This document shows positions 43,254-52,766 of a stretch of 64,000 nt of DNA, piece after piece. The notes under the pieces are model-generated. The model did not search any database, was not told the DNA's origin, and saw only the letters and a program-made list of their open reading frames with translations. This DNA comes from Sphingoaurantiacus capsulatus (GTDB lineage Bacteria > Pseudomonadota > Alphaproteobacteria > Sphingomonadales > Sphingomonadaceae), in assembly GCF_042648405.1 (NCBI RefSeq), contig NZ_JBHRXV010000010.1, forward strand, positions 186,001-250,000, read 5' to 3'. Numbering within the stretch: position 1 is the first letter of the stretch; the number at the start of each line of letters is the position of its first letter. The translations under genes and the position numbers were made by a program.

Positions 43254-44708
43254 TTGCCCACCCATATCGAGCCGCGCCGTCGCAAGGTCCGCGTGCTGGC
43301 CACGCTGGGCCCCGCCTCGAACACGCCGGAAATGATCCGCGAGCTCTACCTCGCCGGCGCCGACGCGTTCCGCATCAACATGAGCCACGGCAGCCACGAG
43401 GGGCATGCCAAGGTGATCGGCCACATCCGCGCGCTCGAAAAGGAGCTCGGGCGGCCGATGACGATCCTCGTCGATCTGCAGGGGCCGAAGCTGCGCGTCG
43501 GCGCCTTCGCCAAGCCGGTGGTGCTGAAGAAGGGCGCGAAGTTCGTCCTCGACGACGACAAGACGCCGGGTGACGAGACGCGCGTGCACCTGCCGCACAA
43601 GGAGATTTTCGCCGCCCTGCGCCCCGGCGCGCGGTTGCTGCTCAACGACGGCAAGGTGGCGCTGCGCATCACCGCTGCCTCGCCGACGCGCATCGATACG
43701 GTGGTCGAGGCGGGCAGCGAGCTGTCGAGCAACAAGGGGCTGAACGTCCCCGACGTGGTGGTGCCGATGGCGGCGCTGACCGAGAAGGACCGCAAGGACC
43801 TCGCCTTCGCGCTCGAGCAGCATGCCGACTGGATCGCGCTGTCGTTCGTGCAGCGGCCCGAGGATGTGGCGGAGGCGCGGCGGCTGATCGCCGGGCGCGC
43901 CGCGCTGCTGGCGAAGATCGAGAAGCCGGCCGCCGTCGAGCGGCTGATCGAGATCGTCGAAATCTGCGACGCCGTCATGGTGGCGCGCGGCGACCTCGGC
44001 GTCGAGCTGCCGCCCGAGGAAGTGCCGCCGGTGCAGAAGCATATCGTGCAGACCGCGCGGCGGATGGGCCGGCCGGTGGTCGTCGCGACGCAGATGCTCG
44101 AATCGATGATCACCGCCCCGACGCCGACCCGCGCCGAGGTGTCCGACGTCGCCAACGCCATGTACGATGGCGCCGACGCGGTGATGCTGTCCGCCGAGAG
44201 CGCGGCGGGCGACTATCCGATCGAGGCGGTGACGATGATGGATGCCATCGCCCGGCAGGTGGAGGCGGACCCCTCCTATGCCGAGCGCGTCCACTTCACC
44301 GAAACGCTGCCCGAGGCGACCACCGCCGACGCGCTGTCGGCCGCCGCCGCCGACATCACCCGCACGATCGGCGCGCGCGCCATCTGCTGCTTCACCACCT
44401 CGGGCTCGACCGCCCGCCGCGCCAGCCGCGAGCGGCCGCCGGTGCCGATCCTCGTGCTGACGCCGAAGCTGGCGACGGCGCGGCGCCTCGGCCTGGTCTG
44501 GGGCGTGCACGCCGTCCACACCCGCGACGTCGACAGCTTCGAGGAGATGCTGTCGAAGTCGAAGCGCATGGCGCTGCGCACCGGCATGGCGGCGGCGGGC
44601 GACCGGCTGATCGTCATCGCCGGCGTGCCGTTCGGCACCCCGGGCTCGACAAACGTCCTCCACGCCGCCCGCCTGACGGGCGACGAGCTGAAGGGCTACA
44701 GCAAGTAG
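43254..44708 (+). CDS. pyk: Pyruvate kinase
   Basis: 484 residues from a TTG at 43254, chosen because GAGAGG lies 7 bases upstream and the first ATG downstream would remove the essential KVRVLATLGPAS strand. Active-site motifs are FRINMSHGSHEGH, ALLAKIEKP and MVARGDLGVELPPEEVP, with the C-terminal allosteric domain present (CCFTTSGSTARRASRERP). It converts phosphoenolpyruvate and ADP to pyruvate and ATP, the last step of glycolysis. The TTG start may limit expression. Confidence 0.96.
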   Translation: MPTHIEPRRRKVRVLATLGPASNTPEMIRELYLAGADAFRINMSHGSHEGHAKVIGHIRALEKELGRPMTILVDLQGPKLRVGAFAKPVVLKKGAKFVLDDDKTPGDETRVHLPHKEIFAALRPGARLLLNDGKVALRITAASPTRIDTVVEAGSELSSNKGLNVPDVVVPMAALTEKDRKDLAFALEQHADWIALSFVQRPEDVAEARRLIAGRAALLAKIEKPAAVERLIEIVEICDAVMVARGDLGVELPPEEVPPVQKHIVQTARRMGRPVVVATQMLESMITAPTPTRAEVSDVANAMYDGADAVMLSAESAAGDYPIEAVTMMDAIARQVEADPSYAERVHFTETLPEATTADALSAAAADITRTIGARAICCFTTSGSTARRASRERPPVPILVLTPKLATARRLGLVWGVHAVHTRDVDSFEEMLSKSKRMALRTGMAAAGDRLIVIAGVPFGTPGSTNVLHAARLTGDELKGYSK

Positions 44709-44734
44709 GGCGCGAGGCGCCGTTTCCTCACCAT

Positions 44735-44803
44735 CGTCATACCGGCGAAAGCCGGTATCCAGACGGACGGTCGGATTGGATTCCGGCTTTCGCCGGAATG
44801 ACG
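44735..44803. repeat. REP element, CGTCATACC class
   Basis: Arms CGTCATACCGGCGAAAGCCG and TTCCGGCTTTCGCCGGAATGACG. It sits between the convergent pyk and serine hydrolase genes. Confidence 0.9.
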
Positions 44804-44831
44804 GATTGGGGTTGGAAGCGGGCGGTCGGCG

Positions 44832-46805
44832 CTAGAAGCTGAGCCCGAAGGTCAGCAGCTCGAACTGGACGATCGCCCACAGCAGCAGCACCGCCGATGC
44901 GCTGGTGGCGATGACGCCCAGCCGGCGCGGCCAGCCGCGCGTCGGGTCGCCCCAGGCGATGATGCCGTCGATCAGGATGATGACCAGCATCAGCGCACCA
45001 AGGCCGGTGGCGATGCGGAGCAGCAGCAGGTTGGTATCGGACGCGCTGGTCAGCAGCGCGATCTCCTGCTCGGCCCGGGTCAGGTAGACGATCCACGCCA
45101 CCGCGACACCGACGACGATCCACACGCCGAGGCGGGCGAGCGGCAGCGTGCGGCGCGACAGGCCGTAACGTGGCAGTTGCGGCCGGCGGTAGCCGCTGCG
45201 CAGCAGCCAGCCGGCAGGCACGCTGAGCGCCGCCAGCACCATGACGCCCATCGCGGCGCCGAGGATGATGCTGGCCGAGCCGACCCAGTTGGGTGCGCGC
45301 TCCAGCACGGCGACGGGCGACAGCATCTCGCCGCCGATGCGCGTGACCCGGCCGTCGGCGCCGCGCACGAGGACAAGCGGCGAGCCGGTCTCCTCCTCGG
45401 CGAAGCGGTCGCGTGCGATCGGCACCCAGCGGCGCAGCGAGCCGTCGCTGCGCTTGGCGGTCGAGACGGTCAGCGCGCCGTCCTTCTCGGGCGTCACCTC
45501 GACATAGCCGAGCGCGTCGGCGAGCTTCAGGAAGCCGTGATGGATGCGCCGCGCCGACAGGTAGATGCCGGCAGCGTCCTTCGCGGTCGACTGCGCCGCG
45601 GGGATCGGGCGCAGCGGCACCTGCTGGCGGGCGAAGCGGTCGGCCATCAGGCGGCCGAGCTCGCCGCGCACGCGGTTGGCGGCGTTGCCGTTCGCGCCCT
45701 GGCCGTTGAACGCGACGTACCAGCCGATGCCGTGATCGGGCAGCACGCCGATATAGGTGGCGGTACCGGCGAGGTTGCCGCCGTGGCCCGCGTGGCGCAC
45801 GCCCTTGTGCTCGCCGACCATGAAGCCGAGGCCATAGCCGCCCGAGGCGCCCGCCGCGACGGGGCGCTGCAGCCGCATCATCGTGGCGATCGACTGCGGC
45901 GACACGATGCGAACGTCGTTCAAGGCGCCGCCGCCCGCCAGCATGGCGAGGAAGCGGCCCATGTCGGCAGGCGTCGCCGACATGCCGCCCGCCGAGGTCG
46001 TCGCCACCCATTCGAAGTCGAGCGCCTCGCGGCTGCCGGGCAGATAGCCTTTCGCCACCGCGCCGCCCAATGAGGCAGGCACCGGCTGGCGGAAGGTCGA
46101 TCGGGTCATGCGCAGCGGGCGGAAGATGCGATCTTCGACGAGCTGCTCGAACGGCACGCCCGCCGCCCGCTCGGCGATATAGCCGCCCAGCGCCGCGCCA
46201 TAGTTGGAATAGGCCATGGTGGTGCCCGGCGCATATTCGCGGCTAGGGATGTTGCCGCTCATCGTCTGGCGGATCGGCTTCGGCACGCCGGGATCGAACA
46301 CGCCGCGCAGCCGCTCGTCGAAGCCGGGGGTGTGGGTCATCAGGTCGCGCAGGGTGATCGGCTTGCCGAAGGCGGGCGGGATGCGGAAATCGAGATAGGT
46401 GTTCACATCGCGGTCGAGGTCGAGCTTGCCCTGCTCGACCAGCTGCATGACCAGCAGCCAGGTGAACAGCTTGGAGATCGAGGCCTGACGATAGAGCGTC
46501 GCGTCGGTGCTGGCGGCCAAGCGCTTCTCGAGGTCGGCATAGCCATAGGCTTTCGACAGGATGATGCGGCCGTCGCGGACCAGCACGATCGAGGCGCTGG
46601 GCAGGCCCTGCTGGTCGACGGCGGCGCGGATATAGCCATCGACGAAGCCGGCGATATCGTCCTGCGGCGGCGCGACGCTGACCTGCGCGGGGGCGGTGGT
46701 CGGGGCCGCGGCGGGCGGTGACAGCAAGGCCGGCTGCGTTTCCTGCGCCGGCGCGGCTGCGCCCGCCAGCCCGACCGCCACGATCGCTAACCGCCACCAC
46801 CGCAT
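44832..46805 (-). CDS. Serine hydrolase (class C beta-lactamase fold) with C-terminal membrane domain
   Basis: 657 residues from ATG 46805. A signal peptide is followed by a Pro/Ala-rich linker. The catalytic SxxK is S109-I-S-K112, YSNYG is the second motif and HAGHGGN the likely third. From about residue 510 four hydrophobic segments form a membrane domain of unknown role. Relatives act as D-aminopeptidases, esterases or penicillin-binding proteins in the periplasm; beta-lactamase activity is not implied. Length is about 250 residues more than a simple AmpC-like protein. Confidence 0.9.
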   Translation of the reverse strand: MRWWRLAIVAVGLAGAAAPAQETQPALLSPPAAAPTTAPAQVSVAPPQDDIAGFVDGYIRAAVDQQGLPSASIVLVRDGRIILSKAYGYADLEKRLAASTDATLYRQASISKLFTWLLVMQLVEQGKLDLDRDVNTYLDFRIPPAFGKPITLRDLMTHTPGFDERLRGVFDPGVPKPIRQTMSGNIPSREYAPGTTMAYSNYGAALGGYIAERAAGVPFEQLVEDRIFRPLRMTRSTFRQPVPASLGGAVAKGYLPGSREALDFEWVATTSAGGMSATPADMGRFLAMLAGGGALNDVRIVSPQSIATMMRLQRPVAAGASGGYGLGFMVGEHKGVRHAGHGGNLAGTATYIGVLPDHGIGWYVAFNGQGANGNAANRVRGELGRLMADRFARQQVPLRPIPAAQSTAKDAAGIYLSARRIHHGFLKLADALGYVEVTPEKDGALTVSTAKRSDGSLRRWVPIARDRFAEEETGSPLVLVRGADGRVTRIGGEMLSPVAVLERAPNWVGSASIILGAAMGVMVLAALSVPAGWLLRSGYRRPQLPRYGLSRRTLPLARLGVWIVVGVAVAWIVYLTRAEQEIALLTSASDTNLLLLRIATGLGALMLVIILIDGIIAWGDPTRGWPRRLGVIATSASAVLLLWAIVQFELLTFGLSF

Positions 46806-46981
46806 GGCTGGACCCCTTTGTTTCCCCACCGGAACTATTGCAGCGCAGCAAGAGGTTGGGAAGGGGGAGACCGAAATGATTTCCGACACATCCGGCCGGC
46901 GGCCGGCTCAATCACACTTTGTTGCAAAAGCATGAACCGCTAGTTTAGTAGTTACTTCATAAGAAAATTCGGGGAGATTTC

Positions 46982-47158
46982 ATGCTGAGGTGGACGATCG
47001 TCCTTGCCGGCGCCGCAGTGATCGCCGGCTGTGCGACTAAGCCCCAGTCGTTCGGCGAAGTGCCGCGCGATACGCGGGGACAGCCGATCTGGTCCGAGGT
47101 GATGAAGAAGGCCACGCGGCCCGATCTGGCGCCGCCGCAGGCCGACCCACAGAGTTAG
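46982..47158 (+). CDS. Small lipoprotein, unknown function
   Basis: 58 residues starting MLRWTIVLAGAAVIAGCATK, with lipobox VIAGC (C17) and GGGGAG upstream at good spacing. The mature peptide of about 42 residues is Pro-rich (GEVPRDTRGQPIWSEV) and has no recognised domain. The region upstream is AT-rich (46921-46970), suggesting its own promoter. Its stop overlaps the stop of the convergent HAD gene by 3 bases. Secretion and lipidation are firm predictions; function is unknown. Confidence 0.8.
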   Translation: MLRWTIVLAGAAVIAGCATKPQSFGEVPRDTRGQPIWSEVMKKATRPDLAPPQADPQS

Positions 47159-47793
47159 CCGAGCAGCCTTAGCTCGCGCAGTCGGGCGCGGAGGTTGCTC
47201 GCCCCGTCAAACACATGACCGACGAAGCCGGCGGCTTCCGACGCGGCGACATTGTCGGCGCGGTCGTCGATGAACAGCGCCTCGCCGTCGCTCACGCCGA
47301 AGCGCGCCTTCGCCAGCGCGAAGATGCGCGGGTCGGGCTTCACCATGCGCTCGTCGCCCGACACCACGATTTCGCGGAAATGGCGGAACACCGGCGCGGT
47401 CGCGATGAAACGCGGCCAGAATTCATGGCTGAAGTTGGTGATGGCGTAGAGCGGGATGCCGGCGGCGGCGATCTCGTCGACCAGGTCGATCATGCCGGGG
47501 ATGGGGCCGGGAATCGTCTCCAGCCAGCGCGGGTTATATGCCTCGATCAGTTCGCGATGTTCGGGAAAGCGCGCGATCAGTTCGGCGCTGGTCTCCGCAA
47601 CCGGCCGGCCTTCGTCGTGCTGGAAATGCCACTCATGCGTGACAACCCGGCTGAGGAAATCCTCGAGCCGGGCCGGATCGTCGATCAGCTTTTCGTAGAG
47701 ATAGCGCGGGTGCCAGTCATAGAGCACCCCGCCGACGTCGAAGACGATGCTGGTCGGTGCCGCGGCCGCATGCACGGCCAGGGCGTCCGACAC
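47155..47793 (-). CDS. HAD-superfamily hydrolase (haloacid dehalogenase-like)
   Basis: 212 residues from a GTG at 47793. Motif I is IVFDVGGVLYDW with nucleophile D19, motif II is AITNFS, motif III lysine is in MVKPDPRIF, and motif IV is ALFIDDRADN. This is subfamily I with a helical cap; relatives are phosphatases or L-2-haloacid dehalogenases. The substrate is unknown. The start is 5 bp from the stop of rpmJ, so they may be co-transcribed. Confidence 0.87.
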   Translation of the reverse strand: MSDALAVHAAAAPTSIVFDVGGVLYDWHPRYLYEKLIDDPARLEDFLSRVVTHEWHFQHDEGRPVAETSAELIARFPEHRELIEAYNPRWLETIPGPIPGMIDLVDEIAAAGIPLYAITNFSHEFWPRFIATAPVFRHFREIVVSGDERMVKPDPRIFALAKARFGVSDGEALFIDDRADNVAASEAAGFVGHVFDGASNLRARLRELRLLG

Positions 47794-47798
47794 GCGCT

Positions 47799-47924
47799 TT
47801 AGCCCTGGCGGGCCTTGAAGCGGCGGTTCGTCTTGTTGATGACGTAGGTGCGCCCGCGACGGCGGATCACGCGGCAATCGCGGTGACGGCCCTTGAGCGA
47901 CTTCAGTGAATTGCGGATCTTCAT
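47799..47924 (-). CDS. rpmJ: 50S ribosomal protein L36
   Basis: 41 residues: [20 protein letters not shown], then [21 protein letters not shown] in two parts. This is the alphaproteobacterial form of L36 without the full set of zinc ligands. The protein is Arg/Lys-rich and the frame is intact. Confidence 0.96.
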   Translation of the reverse strand: MKIRNSLKSLKGRHRDCRVIRRRGRTYVINKTNRRFKARQG

Positions 47925-48073
47925 GGTCCGTCCTGATCGGTAAGCGGTTATTCCGGAAAGCGCGGCTACCTACGGTCGGGCCGGGGGGAAGTCAAGGCGC
48001 GCGGGCGGGAATCTCGGGTGTTTCGCCGGGCTTTTTGCCTTTTCGCCGCCGCTTCGCCAAGCTGGCGGCGCCC

Positions 48074-48844
48074 ATGATCGCCCGAACGTTGCAGAAACTC
48101 CTCGGTCGCGCCCCGGCGAGCGCCCGATCGGTGCCCGGCGGCACGCGAATCTACGCCGTTGGCGACATCCACGGCCGGCTCGACCTGCTGTCGGCGCTGG
48201 TGAAGCGAATCGAGGCGGATCGGGCCGGGTTCGGCGGCGCGGTCGAGGTGGTGCTGCTCGGCGACTATATCGACCGCGGGCCGCGCTCGGCGGACGTGCT
48301 CGACTGGCTGGCGGCCGGCCTGCCCGACTGGGCCACCTGGACCCTGCTGCGCGGCAATCACGAACAGGCGATGCTCGATTCGATCGACGGCACCGGCGGC
48401 CAGCCCCGCCTCGACGCGTGGCTTGAATATGGTGGACGGGAGACGCTGCGCAGCTACGGCGTTTCGGCGCGTGTGGCGCTCGGCAACGACCGCGCGCCGA
48501 TCGTCGCGGAGATGCACGCCCGCGTGCCGGCGGCGCACCTCGCGCTGATGCGCGCGATGCCGCTCAGCCGCCGCATCGGCGACTATCTGTTCGTCCACGC
48601 GGGCATCCGCCCCGGCGTGCCGATGGAGCAGCAGGAGGACCGCGACCTGATGTGGATTCGCGGCGAGTTCCTCGACTGCAAGGACGATCATGGCTGCATC
48701 GTCGTCCACGGCCACAGCATCACCCGCGACGTGACCGAGCGGCCCAACCGCATCGGCATCGACACCGGCGCCTATGCCACCGGCCGGCTGACCGCGCTGG
48801 TGCTGGAAGGCGACACGCGGCGCTACATGGCGACGGATGACTGA
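48074..48844 (+). CDS. Metallophosphoesterase of the PP1-like/ApaH type
   Basis: 256 residues from ATG 48074. Motifs are AVGDIHGRLDLL (D31, H33), LGDYIDRGPRS, LRGNHEQAML, VHAGIRPG and VVHGHSITRD, the layout of bacterial serine/threonine phosphatases and diadenosine tetraphosphatases. Activity could be on phosphoproteins or dinucleoside polyphosphates. It stands alone, followed by a REP element. Confidence 0.9.
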   Translation: MIARTLQKLLGRAPASARSVPGGTRIYAVGDIHGRLDLLSALVKRIEADRAGFGGAVEVVLLGDYIDRGPRSADVLDWLAAGLPDWATWTLLRGNHEQAMLDSIDGTGGQPRLDAWLEYGGRETLRSYGVSARVALGNDRAPIVAEMHARVPAAHLALMRAMPLSRRIGDYLFVHAGIRPGVPMEQQEDRDLMWIRGEFLDCKDDHGCIVVHGHSITRDVTERPNRIGIDTGAYATGRLTALVLEGDTRRYMATDD

Positions 48845-48855
48845 TCCCACAGTTC

Positions 48856-48923
48856 CGTCATCCCGGCGAAGGCCGGGATCCATTCGAACCGCTGCGTGGA
48901 TCCCGGCCTGCGCCGGGATGACG
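48856..48923. repeat. REP element, CGTCATCC class
   Basis: Arms CGTCATCCCGGCGAAGGCCG and CCCGGCCTGCGCCGGGATGACG. It lies between the convergent phosphoesterase and galE genes. Confidence 0.9.
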
Positions 48924-48943
48924 AATAAGGGGTGGGCGAAGGC

Positions 48944-49942
48944 TCAGCCCTTCGTCGCCAGCTTCTTCTCCCACGCCAGTGCATGGCTGACGATGGTGTC
49001 GAGGTTGCCGTAGCGCGGTTGCCAGCCGAAGGTTTCGACGATGCGGCGGTTGTCCGCCACCAGCGCGGGCGGGTCGCCGGCGCGGCGGTCGGCCATTACC
49101 CGCTTGACCGTCGCGCCCGCCGCCCGCTCGACGGCGTCGAGCACTTCCAGCACCGAGAAGCCGCGGTTGTAGCCGCAGTTGAGGGTCAGCGAGGTCTCGG
49201 GCGCCTCGATCAGGTGGCGCAGCGCGATGACATGCGCCTCGGCGAGGTCGGCGACGTGGATATAGTCGCGCACGCCGGTGCCGTCGGGCGTCGGGAAATC
49301 AGTGCCGAACACCGCGATGCTGTCACGCTGGCCGAGCGCGGTCTGCACCGCCACCTTGATCAGGTGGGTGGCGCCCGCCGTCGATTGGCCGACGCGGCCC
49401 TGCGGATCGGCGCCCGCGACGTTGAAATAGCGCAGGCAGCCATAGTTGATCGGATGCGCCGCCGCGACGTCGCGCAGCATCATCTCGGTCATCAGCTTGG
49501 AATTGCCATAGGGGTTGATCGGCGCGGGCGGCACGTCCTCGTCGACGGTCACCGTCTCCGGGATTCCGTAGATCGCGGCGGTCGAGGAGAAGATGAAGTG
49601 GCGGACGCCGTTGCGCACCGCCGATTCGATCAGCGACCGGCTCTTCACGGTATTGTTGTCGTAATATTTGAGCGGGTTCTCGACCGACTCCGGCACCACC
49701 ACCGATCCGGCGAAGTGCATGATCGCGGCGATGCCCTGCTCGGCGACGATGCGGTCGAGCAGCGCGCCGTCGGCGATGTCGCCTTCATAGAAAGGCACCT
49801 CGTCGGGGATCGCCCAGCGAAAGCCGGTGACCAGATTGTCGATGACCGTGACGGGAAAGCCCGCGTCGCGCAGCGCCAGCACCGCGTGGCTGCCGATATA
49901 GCCGGCGCCGCCCGTGACCAGTACCGGTAGCTGATCGGCCAT
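48944..49942 (-). CDS. galE: UDP-glucose 4-epimerase
   Basis: 332 residues from ATG 49942, with GGGGGAG upstream. The NAD motif GGAGYIGSH is at 11-19, IFSSTAAIYG carries the catalytic Thr/Ser, and NPYGNSKLMTE carries Tyr and Lys. CLRYFNVAGADPQGRVGQ and GTGVRDYIHVADLA confirm the GalE subgroup of extended SDRs. It interconverts UDP-glucose and UDP-galactose, supplying polysaccharide synthesis. Confidence 0.94.
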   Translation of the reverse strand: MADQLPVLVTGGAGYIGSHAVLALRDAGFPVTVIDNLVTGFRWAIPDEVPFYEGDIADGALLDRIVAEQGIAAIMHFAGSVVVPESVENPLKYYDNNTVKSRSLIESAVRNGVRHFIFSSTAAIYGIPETVTVDEDVPPAPINPYGNSKLMTEMMLRDVAAAHPINYGCLRYFNVAGADPQGRVGQSTAGATHLIKVAVQTALGQRDSIAVFGTDFPTPDGTGVRDYIHVADLAEAHVIALRHLIEAPETSLTLNCGYNRGFSVLEVLDAVERAAGATVKRVMADRRAGDPPALVADNRRIVETFGWQPRYGNLDTIVSHALAWEKKLATKG

Positions 49943-50052
49943 CGTCTTCTCCCCCACGCGCCGGCTCCATTATCCCTGACGCGCGTGAAGAACAAATGTA
50001 GCGTCGCGCGTTTCCATGGAAAGAAATACCAAGATCGAGGAAGATGCGCGCC

Positions 50053-50661
50053 ATGAAGACCACCGCCCTCCGCACCGCCGCGCTCGCCGCCACCGCGCTG
50101 CTCGCCGCCTGTTCGACCACCGGCGGCAGCAACCGCGCCGACGTCACCCGCTTCCACCTCGGCCAGCCGGTCGCCCGCTCGACGGTGTTCGTGACGCCGG
50201 TGAACGCGGCGGACGCAAGCAGCCTCGAATTCCGCACCTATGCCGGCACCGTGACCTCGGCGCTGGGCCGCACCGGCTTCACCCCGGCCGCCGTCCTCGG
50301 CGAGGCGGAGATCGTCGCGGTGTTCGGCGCGACGCAGACGACGCGCGAGGCGCTGTCGGGCGGCGGCAGCGGGCTGTCGGTCGGTATCGGCGCCGGCACC
50401 TTCGGCCGCAACGTCGGCCTGGGCGGCAGCGTCAACATCCCGGTCGGCGAGCGCAAGCCCAACGAAGTCGTGGTCAGCCTGATCGAGCTTCAGTTGAAGC
50501 GGCGGTCGGACAACAGCGTCATCTGGGAAGGCCGCGCCATGACCGAGGCGCGCGGCGGCAGCGCCAATGCCTCGCTCGGAACGGTTGTGCCGGCGCTCAC
50601 CGACGCGCTATTGCGCGACTTCCCTGGCCCGTCGGGCCAGACCGTTCGCGTCAAACTATAA
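50053..50661 (+). CDS. DUF4136-like lipoprotein
   Basis: 202 residues from ATG 50053 (ATG 50044 is too close to the GAGGAAG site). Lipobox LLAAC gives a lipoprotein. The mature protein is strand-rich, with glycine-rich centre [20 protein letters not shown] and [20 protein letters not shown], the pattern of DUF4136. Function is unknown; it is anchored in the cell envelope. Confidence 0.8.
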   Translation: MKTTALRTAALAATALLAACSTTGGSNRADVTRFHLGQPVARSTVFVTPVNAADASSLEFRTYAGTVTSALGRTGFTPAAVLGEAEIVAVFGATQTTREALSGGGSGLSVGIGAGTFGRNVGLGGSVNIPVGERKPNEVVVSLIELQLKRRSDNSVIWEGRAMTEARGGSANASLGTVVPALTDALLRDFPGPSGQTVRVKL

Positions 50662-50698
50662 GCGGCCGTTCCCAAGCGGCCCGAAGCGAGGCCCGCCA

Positions 50699-51823
50699 AT
50701 GACCATCGCCGTCTCCGCCGCCTTCGACAGCGGCAACATCGTCGTCCACCGCGTCGACGGCCCGCAGGACATCGAACTTTCGATCCGCAAGGATCACCAG
50801 TCCGATTTCTTCCAGTGGTTCCACTTCCGGCTGACCGGCGCCGCCGATCAGGACGTGACGATCCGCATCGTCGGCCTCGATGCCAGCGCCTATCCGCTCG
50901 GCTGGCCGAACTATCGCGCCTGCGTGTCGGAAGACCGTATCCTGTGGACGCGCACCGAGACGAGCTATGCCAACGGCACGCTCACCATCCGCCACCGCCC
51001 GCATTCGAACGGCGTGTGGTTCGCCTATTTCGCGCCCTACAGCATGGAGCGGCACCACGACCTCATCGCCGAGGTCGCACAGGAGCCGGGCGTCGATGTC
51101 GAGGTGCTGGGGCAGACGCTCGACGGCCAGGACCTCGATCTGGTCACCTTGGGCGAGGGCGAGCGCAATGTGTGGCTCTATGCCCGCCAGCACCCCGGTG
51201 AATCGATGGCCGAATGGTGGATGGAGGGTGCGCTGGAGCGGCTCTGCGACCCGTCGGACCCGGTGGCGCGGCGGCTGCGCCAGAAGGCGCGTTTCTACAT
51301 CGTGCCCAACATGAACCCCGACGGCTCGCGCCGCGGCCATCTGCGCACCAACGCCGCCGGCGTGAACCTCAACCGCGAATGGCATGAGCCGACGCCGGAG
51401 CGCAGCCCGGAAGTCCTCCATGTGCTCGAAAAGATGAAGGCGACCGGCGTCGACTTCGCGCTCGACGTGCATGGCGACGAGGCGATCCCGCACAATTTCA
51501 TCGCCGGCTTCGAGGGCATCCCGTCGATCACCGACAAGCAGCTCGGCCTGCTCCACCGCTACAAGCAGGTGCTCGAGCGGATCACCCCCGACTTCCAGAC
51601 CGAGAAGGGCTATGAGGTGGCGTCGGCCGGCACCGCCAACCTCACCATGAGCACCAACGCGGTGGCCGAACGCTTCGGTTGCCTCGCGATGACGCTCGAG
51701 ATGCCGTTCAAGGACGAGGACAATCATCCCGACGAGCTGCAGGGCTGGTCGCCCGAACGCGCCAAGGCGCTGGGCCGCGACTGCCTCGCCGCGCTGCTTG
51801 AGGTGATGGACGAGCTTCGCTAA
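50699..51823 (+). CDS. M14-family carboxypeptidase-like protein (cytosolic carboxypeptidase type)
   Basis: 374 residues from ATG 50699. The N-terminal 120 residues form the beta-sandwich Pepdidase_M14_N domain ([25 protein letters not shown]). The peptidase domain has the zinc motif [36 protein letters not shown], and [13 protein letters not shown]. Eukaryotic relatives trim polyglutamate from tubulin; bacterial targets are unknown. No signal peptide, so cytoplasmic. Confidence 0.92.
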   Translation: MTIAVSAAFDSGNIVVHRVDGPQDIELSIRKDHQSDFFQWFHFRLTGAADQDVTIRIVGLDASAYPLGWPNYRACVSEDRILWTRTETSYANGTLTIRHRPHSNGVWFAYFAPYSMERHHDLIAEVAQEPGVDVEVLGQTLDGQDLDLVTLGEGERNVWLYARQHPGESMAEWWMEGALERLCDPSDPVARRLRQKARFYIVPNMNPDGSRRGHLRTNAAGVNLNREWHEPTPERSPEVLHVLEKMKATGVDFALDVHGDEAIPHNFIAGFEGIPSITDKQLGLLHRYKQVLERITPDFQTEKGYEVASAGTANLTMSTNAVAERFGCLAMTLEMPFKDEDNHPDELQGWSPERAKALGRDCLAALLEVMDELR

Positions 51824-51845
51824 GCCCGCCTGCGATCTTCCAATC

Positions 51846-51913
51846 CGTCATACCGGCGAAAGCCGGTATCCAGACCGGCCGTTGGACTGGATACCGGCTT
51901 TCGCCGGTATGAC
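51846..51913. repeat. REP element, CGTCATACC class
   Basis: Arms CGTCATACCGGCGAAAGCCG and TACCGGCTTTCGCCGGTATGAC. It lies just before gpmA and could lie in its 5' leader. Confidence 0.9.
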
Positions 51914-51928
51914 AACTACAGGAGCAAG

Positions 51929-52618
51929 ATGTTGCCGCAGCTCGTCCTCATCCGCCACGGCCAGAGCGCCTGGAACCTCGAGAACCGCTTCACCGGCTGG
52001 TGGGACGTCGACGTCACCGAGCAGGGCGTCGCCGAGGCGCGCGCGGCGGGCGAGCTGCTGAAGGCGAAGGGGTTCGACTTCGACCTCGGCTTCACCAGCT
52101 TCCAGACGCGGGCGATCAAGACGCTCAACCTGGTGCTGGAGGCGATGGATTCGCTGTGGATCCCGGTCACCAAGGACTGGCGGCTGAACGAGCGCCACTA
52201 TGGCGGGCTCACCGGCCTCAACAAGGCCGAGACGGTGGCGAAGGTCGGCGAGGAGCAGGTGAAGATCTGGCGCCGCTCCTTCGACATCCCGCCGCCGCCG
52301 ATCGAGGCGGGCACCGCCTTCGACCTGTCGAAGGATCGCCGCTACGCCGGTATCGCGATTCCGGGCACCGAGAGCCTGAAGGACACCATCGCGCGTGTGC
52401 TGCCCTATTGGAACAGCGCCATCGTCCCCGAACTGAAGGTGGGCAAGCGCGTGGTGATCTCGGCGCACGGCAATTCGCTGCGCGCGCTGGTGAAACATCT
52501 GTCGGGCATCTCCGACGAGGAAATCCCCACGCTCGAAATCCCGACCGGCCAGCCGCTGGTCTATGAGCTCGATGCCGAGCTGAACGCGACGGATCGCTAC
52601 TACCTGAAGGACCGGTAG
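51929..52618 (+). CDS. gpmA: 2,3-bisphosphoglycerate-dependent phosphoglycerate mutase
   Basis: 229 residues. [18 protein letters not shown] carries the phospho-histidine H10, [17 protein letters not shown] the catalytic Glu, and [17 protein letters not shown] the second histidine. It interconverts 3- and 2-phosphoglycerate in glycolysis. Length and motifs are normal. The start is only 15 bp past the REP element. Confidence 0.96.
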   Translation: MLPQLVLIRHGQSAWNLENRFTGWWDVDVTEQGVAEARAAGELLKAKGFDFDLGFTSFQTRAIKTLNLVLEAMDSLWIPVTKDWRLNERHYGGLTGLNKAETVAKVGEEQVKIWRRSFDIPPPPIEAGTAFDLSKDRRYAGIAIPGTESLKDTIARVLPYWNSAIVPELKVGKRVVISAHGNSLRALVKHLSGISDEEIPTLEIPTGQPLVYELDAELNATDRYYLKDR

Positions 52619-52646
52619 GGACCGGCGCCCGTTCTCCTTCTTTTAT

Positions 52647-52722
52647 CGTCATCCCCGCGAAGGCGGGGATCCATTACGGCCGACGCTTCGGAGTATGGAC
52701 CCCCGCCTGCGCGGGGGTGACG
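52647..52722. repeat. REP element, CGTCATCC class
   Basis: Left arm CGTCATCCCCGCGAAGGCGG, right arm CCCCCGCCTGCGCGGGGGTGACG with several changes. Located between the convergent gpmA and DUF4336-like genes. Confidence 0.85.
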
Positions 52723-52766
52723 ATGGTGGGGGTGGTGGCGCTCAGCGATGGGGCGGGTTGGAGGCG

